From the NCBI GenBank assembly GCA_002725545.1, contig PBPW01000111.1, forward strand, positions 1 through 6,015: 6,015 bases of DNA, in the 5' to 3' direction. Every line of letters begins with the position of its first letter. Within the stretch, counting starts at the first letter, position 1. Shown one piece after another: positions 1-5,641 of the stretch. Under the pieces are notes generated by a model. That model saw nothing but the letters and a program-made list of their open reading frames with translations. It was not told the DNA's origin and ran no database searches. This DNA comes from Fidelibacterota bacterium (GTDB taxonomy: Bacteria > Marinisomatota > Marinisomatia > Marinisomatales > TCS55). A program made the translations under genes and the position numbers.

Positions 1-75
1 AGGAGTACTTTTGCAGGAAGTGGCTTAGCATTAGGAGCTAAGATAGAGATAGAGTGCTGGGCAGTAAAAAAGTAG
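1..75 (+). CDS. RidA/YjgF-family enamine/imine deaminase, C-terminal fragment
   Basis: Partial gene. Only the last 24 codons lie in the window, open from base 1 (first base of a codon) to TAG at 73-75. The fragment begins Arg-Ser-Thr and contains GLALGAKIEIECWA, ending in Lys-Lys. This matches the C-terminal strand of the RidA/YjgF (UK114) family. Family members are small soluble trimers of about 125-130 residues. They hydrolyse reactive enamines/imines such as 2-aminoacrylate released by PLP enzymes. The leading Arg corresponds to the substrate-carboxylate-binding Arg (Arg105 in E. coli RidA), and the IEIE segment carries the conserved Glu, so both features visible here are consistent with an active deaminase. 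The specific subfamily cannot be decided from 24 residues. It converges on the gene at 76-279 with no bases between the two stop codons. Confidence 0.72.
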   Translation, partial: RSTFAGSGLALGAKIEIECWAVKK

Positions 76-84
76 CTATTTTTT
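66..84. other. A/T quasi-palindrome over abutting convergent stop codons
   Basis: Six A (66-71), one unpaired G (72), TAGCTA (73-78) and six T (79-84) form an almost perfect inverted repeat centred on the two back-to-back TAG stops. It arises because both proteins end in Lys-Lys-stop. It could act as a weak bidirectional terminator, since each strand ends in a run of T. However, the stem has a single G-C step, so it may be only a coding coincidence. Confidence 0.3.
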
Positions 85-279
85 AGGAACCTTGACTTTT
101 AATTCTGAGATAAGCTCTAACAGTAACTCATCTGCCTTATCATCTGCTGCAGATCTTTTTTTTGTATCAAATTTATTGTAGACAGTTTTAAAATGAGTTG
201 CTGTTTTCTTATTAATTTTTTTTAGAAGGAATGCTTCTTCAACTCTTCTTAAAAAAATACTCTTTGAATTAATTGTCAT
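76..279 (-). CDS. Hypothetical small basic protein (67 aa)
   Basis: This is a 67-residue protein I do not recognise. It is basic: 14 Lys and 3 Arg against 9 Asp/Glu, with a Lys-Lys C-terminus. Two stretches look helical: about residues 8-36 (amphipathic, ending THFKTVYNKF) and about 45-62 (ADDKADELLLELISEL), joined by a polar KKRS linker. It has no signal peptide, membrane span or cysteine, so it is probably cytoplasmic, and a nucleic-acid or ribosome-associated role would be a guess. The ATG at 277-279 has an A/T-rich leader and no Shine-Dalgarno sequence, as is usual in Bacteroidota. It is probably real: it fills the space exactly between the convergent RidA stop and the upstream DUF5916 gene, on the same strand as the latter (69 bp away). 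It was considered and rejected as ribosomal protein S20. Confidence 0.55.
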   Translation of the reverse strand: MTINSKSIFLRRVEEAFLLKKINKKTATHFKTVYNKFDTKKRSAADDKADELLLELISELKVKVPKK

Positions 280-305
280 ATTGGTTAATAATTATTTAAA
301 ATTAA

Positions 306-338
306 AAAAAATAGGCTACTGTGCAACTTATAAACAAA
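306..338 (-). promoter_or_regulatory. Weak candidate promoter for the 67-aa gene
   Basis: On the minus strand, TTTG (335-338) is followed after 21 bases by TATTTTTT (306-313). That is one mismatch from the Bacteroidota -7 element TAnnTTTG, at an allowed spacing from the -33 TTG. It would put the transcript start about 20 bases before the ATG. The region is so A/T-rich that chance matches are likely. I see no GC-stem terminator between 280 and 348, so read-through from the DUF5916 gene is also possible. Confidence 0.25.
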
Positions 339-348
339 AAAAATAATA

Positions 349-2580
349 CTATAAGCCAAACAAATACTGAAATTTCAAAAATATTTGTGATTTATTGACA
401 ATATAATGAGGTGAATTGTAGTCTGGAAACTCTTGAATAGCATTTTGATTCCCACCTATATAAAATATTGTATCCGGATTTGGTGTCCATGAAACAAGTG
501 GTTGAAAGAAAAACTTTTCTGAAAAGTCATTATATTCAGAAATAAATCTAAGGTTTAAATCATTTGAAAACTGATACCTTAAATCAAGTCTCGCAATATA
601 GCCTTTAAAGTAAAAATCACCACCACCTAATTCCCTAATAGATGAGTAACTTATTGAAGGCTTTATTCTCAAATTGTTATTTACTGCTACCTCTGCAGAG
701 AAATTAACATTTTCTCTATCCCCAAGAGCTAAATCCCTATAGGAAATATCTGGCCCCCATGTATAGAATAATGATAAATTAAGGAAACTGAAAGGTCGAG
801 TAGACATTCTAATCCAATGATTTACAAAATCCTCAAACTTAGCATCTAAATGTGTTTTTACAAAGTTGTACTCATAATTATAAAGTATATCTGTATTTAA
901 TATTGTTAATAGTTGAATATAATATTGAAAACCAGATCTAGCTATTTCATTGTTCTGGTTATAGGTAAAATCTTGCCTCAAACTAATCCTATAGTTTTTT
1001 AATAAATCGGTATTTGGAAATTGGTGATAGCTATGCCAAAAAGAATATTTTTTAAAATCATTTCCAGTAATAAAGCCATTGTCTGATCTAAACCCTTGTG
1101 AGATATCTGTGTACTGAATAAATGTTCTCCAGGTTTCTGTTTCTCTTCTAATCTCAGCATAAAGGGCGCTTCCATTAATTTTCTCCCCATCTAACTTGAC
1201 TGTATAGTCACCAAATTTTTTATCTGAGTCAATCCAATCTGCTATTGGTTCTTTATTTGAATTCATAAAGTATTCTAACTCAAACTTCCATACGTCGGAA
1301 AACTTGAAAAGGGCATCTACTCCAAACAAATTACCATAAGCCCCGTCTTCATATGATCTATTTGAACTTAAAATACCTATCTGAGCATTGGCGTTTATAA
1401 AATTCTGGTATCGAACTATGTTACTGAAACTTTTTCCTCCAACTCCTGAAAAAGATTCATATTGGGTGGGTACTAAATACGGAGACTCCTCATCAAAAGC
1501 AGTTAAGAAATAAAGTCTAGATTTTTTCCCTTGATTTAAGATTTTCCCAGCAAAGGATGGATTATTTATAGATCTGGAATAGAAAACATCTAGGGAATAG
1601 TCCATAGCATCAATCCCTCTATTAAAGAACGGTCTTTTCTCAGGATAATTTATTGCAGTTGGTGAATTTATATCAATTTTTGTTGCATCTGATTCAACCT
1701 GAGAAAAATCAGGATTTATTGTGGCTTCTAGAGATAGATTCTTATTTAACTCTATATTAGCACCTATCCCATATTCTACATTTGGAGTTTCATAATTTAT
1801 ACGGTCATAGAATTTAGTCCTCTCTCCAGATACGTTAGAGCTTAAATATGGTAACAAGTCAAATCTCTTATCTATTTTGATATCATTCATTACAATTGTA
1901 TGGTCAATCTGACAAAGCTTACATGTGTTATCTCTATCTTGCATACTACTATAAGCCCTAACTCTTGAACCCTGATTATTAATATCCCTATAATAGGTGC
2001 TCAAGTTAATTTTCCATCTTTGATCTTTTCCATTAGGAAAAGGAATTTCTGAAAATGGTATTATAAACTCAACCTCATATCCAAAATCAGTATATCTTCC
2101 TAAAGATTTAAAATCAAAATTAGCGTCAAGAGACCAACCGGAATTCTGTCCAGAATATGCAGTTGCTTCAACTCTAACTCCATCAGCTTGACTTCCATAT
2201 AAATTAGAAGTTAAACCAATATTATTTCTTGCATCACCGTATGTGTCAAAATGAATATTTGCAAAGTCATCTTCAAATAAAGATCTATTATCTCTTGGAT
2301 GAATTGATGCAATAACCTCATCTCTATAAGCCTTAAAGCCAACATATAAAAAAGTATCTGTATATATTAAATAACCTGTGGTCTTGTATTCAGGGGTTAT
2401 GTTATAACCAGGCTCATGCTCATAAAGAATTTCCAATTCTACTGAATTTTCTAACTCTTGATCAGAAAGAATTCCATCTAAAACAAATTTCGATTCTTCA
2501 GCTTTATTAAGATTTAATATATTTTCTTGAGAAAACGAGTAAGAACAGAGTAGGATAAAAAGAAGGGGCTTAATATTCAT
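349..2580 (-). CDS. CBM9-like/DUF5916 outer-membrane protein (743 aa)
   Basis: Secreted protein of the DUF5916 family, whose biochemical role I do not know. Residues 1-17 form a Sec signal peptide (hydrophobic PLLFILL, probable cleavage SFS|Q). Cys12 lacks a lipobox, so this is not a lipoprotein. Residues about 30-200 resemble the CBM9-like/DOMON jelly roll that usually heads this family (DGILSD, then YTDTFLYVGFKAY at about 73-85, then FANIHFDTYGD). From about 235 onward is the DUF5916 region, recognised by NPDFSQVESDATKIDIN (289-305) and YPEKRPFFNRG (312-322). The remainder is alternating, aromatic-rich beta strands to the C-terminal FLKFQYLFGL, consistent with an outer-membrane barrel. The only two cysteines of the mature protein form a CxxC (Cys220, Cys223) between the two domains. 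The length is normal for the family and the frame is uninterrupted. The start is the ATG at 2578-2580, which begins directly with the signal peptide. It lies 35 bp downstream of the small membrane-protein gene and is probably co-transcribed with it. A role in surface glycan or oligomer handling is inference only. Confidence 0.88.
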   Translation of the reverse strand: MNIKPLLFILLCSYSFSQENILNLNKAEESKFVLDGILSDQELENSVELEILYEHEPGYNITPEYKTTGYLIYTDTFLYVGFKAYRDEVIASIHPRDNRSLFEDDFANIHFDTYGDARNNIGLTSNLYGSQADGVRVEATAYSGQNSGWSLDANFDFKSLGRYTDFGYEVEFIIPFSEIPFPNGKDQRWKINLSTYYRDINNQGSRVRAYSSMQDRDNTCKLCQIDHTIVMNDIKIDKRFDLLPYLSSNVSGERTKFYDRINYETPNVEYGIGANIELNKNLSLEATINPDFSQVESDATKIDINSPTAINYPEKRPFFNRGIDAMDYSLDVFYSRSINNPSFAGKILNQGKKSRLYFLTAFDEESPYLVPTQYESFSGVGGKSFSNIVRYQNFINANAQIGILSSNRSYEDGAYGNLFGVDALFKFSDVWKFELEYFMNSNKEPIADWIDSDKKFGDYTVKLDGEKINGSALYAEIRRETETWRTFIQYTDISQGFRSDNGFITGNDFKKYSFWHSYHQFPNTDLLKNYRISLRQDFTYNQNNEIARSGFQYYIQLLTILNTDILYNYEYNFVKTHLDAKFEDFVNHWIRMSTRPFSFLNLSLFYTWGPDISYRDLALGDRENVNFSAEVAVNNNLRIKPSISYSSIRELGGGDFYFKGYIARLDLRYQFSNDLNLRFISEYNDFSEKFFFQPLVSWTPNPDTIFYIGGNQNAIQEFPDYNSPHYIVNKSQIFLKFQYLFGL

Positions 2581-2615
2581 GATAAAGTATTGTTGTCTAA
2601 TTTAATTAAAAAAGA

Positions 2616-2786
2616 TTACTTCTTTTTAAAAAATGCTTTTACTTGAGATGAAAATCTTATCCACAAAGCAAATGCTACTCCAAAAACCCCAGTAGGCCAA
2701 TAAATTACAAACAGTAATTTATAAAAGTCTTTTGAGTCTGACTCCCTTAATTTTTTCTTAAGTTCTTTGTAACTAAGTTTTTTCAT
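2616..2786 (-). CDS. Small single-span membrane protein (56 aa)
   Basis: This short gene encodes 56 residues from the ATG at 2784-2786 to TAA at 2616-2618. The N-terminal third is polar and basic (MKKLSYKELKKKLRESDSKD, residues 1-20). A single hydrophobic span follows at about 21-43, containing LLFVIYWPTGVFGVAFALWI with a central Pro-Thr-Gly. The tail is again basic and ends FFKKK. This clean polar-hydrophobic-basic layout is typical of a genuine small membrane protein rather than a random frame. It has no cleavable signal and is probably in the inner membrane. I do not recognise the family. It sits alone in a 306-bp space between the TonB-receptor and DUF5916 genes on the same strand, 35 bp ahead of the latter. 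It may therefore be the first gene of a two-gene transcript. At 56 codons it is easily missed by gene callers. Partner or substrate is unknown. Confidence 0.72.
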   Translation of the reverse strand: MKKLSYKELKKKLRESDSKDFYKLLFVIYWPTGVFGVAFALWIRFSSQVKAFFKKK

Positions 2787-2816
2787 TTATAGCATTTAAG
2801 ACTAAATCTAATCTCA

Positions 2817-2824
2817 CAAATTTA
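2817..2824 (-). promoter_or_regulatory. Candidate -7 element (TAAATTTG) for the small membrane protein-DUF5916 unit
   Basis: TAAATTTG on the minus strand is an exact match to TAnnTTTG. A start about 6-7 bases downstream would leave a leader of about 25 bases before the ATG at 2786. No good -33 TTG is present at the right distance; ATG at 2845-2847, 20 bases upstream, is one mismatch away. It overlaps the left arm of the inverted repeat at 2820-2854. Confidence 0.35.
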
Positions 2825-2854
2825 AAATGATGAAGTAACTGGTCCATTTTAAAT
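2820..2854. repeat. 10-bp perfect inverted repeat in the intergenic gap
   Basis: Plus-strand ATTTAAAATG (2820-2829) and CATTTTAAAT (2845-2854) are perfect reverse complements separated by a 15-base loop. The stem is A/T-rich with one G-C pair at the loop end, and no T-run follows on the minus strand, so an intrinsic terminator is unlikely. It lies between two candidate -7 elements, so an operator or a hairpin in the transcript is possible. The pairing is seen directly; the role is inferred. Confidence 0.4.
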
Positions 2855-2856
2855 AC

Positions 2857-2864
2857 CAAAGATA
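2857..2864 (-). promoter_or_regulatory. Second candidate -7 element (TATCTTTG) upstream of the small membrane protein gene
   Basis: TATCTTTG on the minus strand is another exact match to TAnnTTTG, 40 bases upstream of the first. It would give a leader of about 65 bases that runs through the inverted repeat. The -33 region is poor: TAG at 2887-2889, the receptor stop codon, is one mismatch from TTG. Either site, or neither, may be the real promoter. Confidence 0.33.
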
Positions 2865-2886
2865 TTAAAATGTAAAAACTTAAAAA

Positions 2887-5559
2887 CTATAGATCAATAC
2901 TAACACCTATATTCCAATTATAGCTATAGTATTCTAATTGAATTGTTCTGCTTTGAACACCTTGGTAATATCTTAAAGGCTGATTAGTCAAATTTGTTAT
3001 CTCAGCAAAAATTTTAATAGATGGGGATAAAGAATAGTTCGCATTAAGATCAATAAACAGTTGGTCATCATAGTACCTATCTTCCCATTTTTCATCTCCT
3101 AGTTTATCAGCAGATGCATCAGAAAAATTTAACGAGGCTCTTACAAATAATTTATCGTCTTCATATGCAAGTGATCCATTAAACATATTACTAACTGCTC
3201 CAATTAAAGGAGCATTGGGTCTACCTTCAATTCCATCAGTTTCAGAATCAGTAAAAGTATAATTTGAGTAAAGTGTTAATTTATCAGCTAGTTTGGATTG
3301 GAATGTAAGCTCTAAACCTGTAACAGATGCATTTTTACCATTCCTAACTTGCTCATAATCAAAACCTGTTAGTCCATTCCATGTATAGTTAGAATCAGTA
3401 AATCTATATAGCCAGTTGTCAATATTTTTATGAAATACTCCTGCAGAAATTAAACCAACTGAACCAATATAGTATTCAGCCATTAAATCTAAATTATTGG
3501 AAACCGTTGCTTCAAGATTTGGATTTCCAACTGAAACTTCTCTATCTTCTGAGTCTACTTTCTCATAAGGTGTTAGTTCATAATATCCAGGTCTGGCAAG
3601 CGAACTAGTGAATGCTCCGTTTATAATAAGGTTCTCTGAGATTTTAGTTTGAAGTGTTATATTGGGAAGAATATTGACAAAATCATTTGAACCTGACTTT
3701 GTTTCTTTCTGTTCTGTTTCTTCATCAAAACTATTTCCAGTATAGCTAATATCAGTTGCTTCCAATCTTGCTCCGAATAGTAAAGTTGTTTTATCTGATA
3801 ATGGGTTGACTGACATTACATAGGCAGAGTTTATAGTCTCTTCTGCAATATAATTAGCTGCAACGTATTCTTTAGGAACAGCCTCTGAGTTTCCAGGAGT
3901 CATATTTAGGCTTGCTAGATACTGAACTGTTGGCATCAAACCAACATTATATTCAGACCCTGGAATAAAGTTAGGGGGCTGTGCATTTCCAAAAGGAACA
4001 TCAGATAATAATTCAACCCCTAGCTGATCTTCAATATCATATTCATAAAATTCATTTATTCTTTCTTTATTTTTAGTTTGAGATTTCGCCCCAAACTTTA
4101 ATTTCTTTTTGTTGCTTTCTCCATATGGAAGGCTAAAGTCAATTTTAAAAGTCAAATTATCCTCCTCTGTAAATTTATTTTCAAAGTATGCTTCTTTGAT
4201 TTTTGCTTTAGACGGGTCGTTCCACCCTGATCCAAATATTGGTTTCGGTAGTTTCCTTTTTGTTAAATCAAAAGTTAAGTCAACACCCTTTTGATCAAAT
4301 CTAATATACCTCTCATCAGGTCTTTCTTCAGATGCTTTAGAGTATGAAGCTTTCCAATCAACCCCTAATTTTCCAAAAAAATGCTCCCCTCCAAAAGAAT
4401 ATTGTGATGACTGTTGTGCTTCAAGTCTAGTGTTTTTATTCCTATCGTTATCAATACCTCCTTTAGATAATTTTCTAACTCTATATGTGTTTTCTCCTTT
4501 ATCCCCAGGGTCATCAGCCCTTAATCTCCATCTATTTTCCCAATCATCTCTTTCATTATATAATGACTTGAAGTATATATAATGTTGAGGATTAAATTCA
4601 TAATCTAGATTCAGTGATAAACTCTTTCTCAACCTCTCAACATCATAAATCCTTATATCCATTTCATTTATCTCATACTGATCCCCCTCCTCATTCCATT
4701 CAAACTCTATATTATCAAAACCATAATCTTTTCTATTATAAGAACCACTAACAGTATATGAAAATTTGCCAAGATTATTTGCTAGAACAACTCCTAGCTG
4801 CTCATTCATTGCATCTTCTCGTATTGGACTAGATCCTTTTGATAGGTTAGCAGAGAAACGGAATTCCTGTGGTCTAGATCTAGTAACTAGATTAACACTT
4901 CCCCCAATAGCATCAGCGTCCATATCTGGGGTTAGGGTCTTATTTACTTCTATTGCTTGAATCATATCTGAAGGAATTAAATCAAGTTGTACAATTCTAT
5001 TGCCACCCTCAGCAGATGGTATTCTCTCTCCATTAAGGGTAACAGAATTAAACTCTGCTCCAAACCCTCTCATATTAATTGTCCTAGCCTCACCTCCATC
5101 TCCTTGCATAGCTATACCTGGAATTCTTTTTAGAGCATCCCCTATATTTGCATCTGGAAATTTTCCTACCTGATCAGATGAGACAACATTTGTAACATTA
5201 AGATCATTCCTTTGCTTATTTAATGCTTTAACTGTTCCTCCTTGAAAACCAGAAACAATTACTTCAGATAATTCTGTGACATTTGGAGCTAGGATAAACA
5301 AAATAGATTCATCAGTATTATCTACAATTCTTGTTTGCGATTCAAATCCAATATATGAAACTGTTATTGACTCCCCCTGACCTATATATATATTAAAAAA
5401 CCCATCAAAATCAGTAATGGTTACCTCATCACTTGATCCAGTTGTTATAGTGGCACCTGGTAAGGGAAAATTATTTGCATCTATGATTCGGCCTGAAATA
5501 TAAGTTTGGGAATAAGTAAAAGTAGAGAATAAGAGGGAAACTAAAAGTAATTTTTTCAT
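2887..5559 (-). CDS. TonB-dependent outer-membrane receptor, Caulobacter/Xanthomonas type (890 aa)
   Basis: Energised outer-membrane importer that takes up a scarce or large ligand using TonB-ExbBD. Residues 1-17 are a signal peptide (cleavage near TYS|Q). Residues about 20-92 are the carboxypeptidase-regulatory-like fold typical of Bacteroidota receptors (ISGRIIDANNFPLPGATI, then TDFDGFFNI and VSYIGFES). A TonB-box-like LSEVIVSG follows at 97-104. The plug (about 110-230) carries KFPDANIGDALKRIPG (133-148), the RGFG...VTLNGERIPS stretch and PDMDADAIGGSVNLVTRS (211-228), hallmarks of the TIGR01782 receptor type. The barrel fills about 230-890, with ARPGYYELTPY and VGNPNLEAT near 655-685 and NWNIGVSIDL as the last strand. 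There are no cysteines. The length is normal and the frame intact; the ATG at 5557-5559 starts directly with the signal peptide. No SusD-like partner is adjacent, so SusC is unlikely. The ligand is unknown; known relatives import maltose or chitin oligosaccharides, among others. Confidence 0.93.
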   Translation of the reverse strand: MKKLLLVSLLFSTFTYSQTYISGRIIDANNFPLPGATITTGSSDEVTITDFDGFFNIYIGQGESITVSYIGFESQTRIVDNTDESILFILAPNVTELSEVIVSGFQGGTVKALNKQRNDLNVTNVVSSDQVGKFPDANIGDALKRIPGIAMQGDGGEARTINMRGFGAEFNSVTLNGERIPSAEGGNRIVQLDLIPSDMIQAIEVNKTLTPDMDADAIGGSVNLVTRSRPQEFRFSANLSKGSSPIREDAMNEQLGVVLANNLGKFSYTVSGSYNRKDYGFDNIEFEWNEEGDQYEINEMDIRIYDVERLRKSLSLNLDYEFNPQHYIYFKSLYNERDDWENRWRLRADDPGDKGENTYRVRKLSKGGIDNDRNKNTRLEAQQSSQYSFGGEHFFGKLGVDWKASYSKASEERPDERYIRFDQKGVDLTFDLTKRKLPKPIFGSGWNDPSKAKIKEAYFENKFTEEDNLTFKIDFSLPYGESNKKKLKFGAKSQTKNKERINEFYEYDIEDQLGVELLSDVPFGNAQPPNFIPGSEYNVGLMPTVQYLASLNMTPGNSEAVPKEYVAANYIAEETINSAYVMSVNPLSDKTTLLFGARLEATDISYTGNSFDEETEQKETKSGSNDFVNILPNITLQTKISENLIINGAFTSSLARPGYYELTPYEKVDSEDREVSVGNPNLEATVSNNLDLMAEYYIGSVGLISAGVFHKNIDNWLYRFTDSNYTWNGLTGFDYEQVRNGKNASVTGLELTFQSKLADKLTLYSNYTFTDSETDGIEGRPNAPLIGAVSNMFNGSLAYEDDKLFVRASLNFSDASADKLGDEKWEDRYYDDQLFIDLNANYSLSPSIKIFAEITNLTNQPLRYYQGVQSRTIQLEYYSYNWNIGVSIDL

Positions 5560-5581
5560 AGGTTAAGTTTAAAATATGCAA

Positions 5582-5589
5582 CGAAAATA
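5582..5589 (-). promoter_or_regulatory. Candidate -7 element for the TonB-receptor gene
   Basis: TATTTTCG on the minus strand is one mismatch from TAnnTTTG. It would start transcription about 16 bases before the ATG at 5559. A TTTA (5612-5615) lies 22 bases upstream in the -33 position, within the direct-repeat region. Its upstream end overlaps the palindrome at 5586-5602. Confidence 0.33.
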
Positions 5590-5602
5590 CTACTGTAGTA
5601 TT
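5586..5602. promoter_or_regulatory. 17-bp perfect palindrome, putative operator
   Basis: AATACTACTGTAGTATT reads as two perfect 8-bp half-sites around a single central base, 27-43 bp upstream of the receptor start codon. It overlaps the candidate -7 element. Position and symmetry suggest a dimeric repressor site. No T-run follows on the minus strand, so it does not look like a terminator for the upstream aminotransferase. No known regulator is identified. Confidence 0.42.
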
Positions 5603-5605
5603 ACA

Positions 5606-5626
5606 TAATGTTAAACCTAATGTTAA
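5606..5626. repeat. Direct repeat TTAACATTA x2, period 12, in the receptor promoter region
   Basis: On the minus strand TTAACATTA occurs at 5618-5626 and again at 5606-5614, separated by three bases. A weaker third copy (TTAATTATT) lies 11 bases further upstream. Two TTAACA units at about one helical turn resemble the arrangement bound by PhoP/PhoB-type response regulators (the Bacillus PhoP box uses TTAACA repeats about 11 bp apart). That comparison is an analogy and not evidence for a Pho regulon here. Confidence 0.4.
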
Positions 5627-5641
5627 GAAATAATTAAACCC

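Noticed and set aside
76..279. Ribosomal protein S20 for the 67-residue protein
   Set aside because: It is basic and helical, but it lacks the N-terminal ANHKSA-type motif and the A-S-R-K-K region of S20, and it is too short.
346..368. Repeated AATACT hexamers around the DUF5916 stop codon, considered as a terminator stem
   Set aside because: They are direct rather than inverted repeats and cannot pair. I found no GC-rich stem before the nearby T-run.
999..1190. 63-codon minus-strand frame inside the DUF5916 gene
   Set aside because: It lies wholly within the DUF5916 coding region in another frame, and its product shows no domain, signal or plausible composition.
2601..2610. TTTAATTAAA palindrome between the small membrane protein and DUF5916 genes
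   Set aside because: A 10-bp all-A/T palindrome is expected often by chance in a region this A/T-rich, and it has no terminator or operator context.
4109..4294. 61-codon plus-strand frame opposite the TonB-receptor gene
   Set aside because: It is an antisense shadow of a well-supported gene with no recognisable product or start context.
4766..4960. 64-codon plus-strand frame opposite the receptor plug region
   Set aside because: It is an antisense shadow; its openness follows from codon choice in the conserved plug sequence.
2887..5559. Calling the receptor SusC with a SusD partner
   Set aside because: The plug has the FPDANIGDALKRIPG and PDMDADAIGG signatures of the TIGR01782 type, and no SusD-like lipoprotein gene is adjacent on either side.
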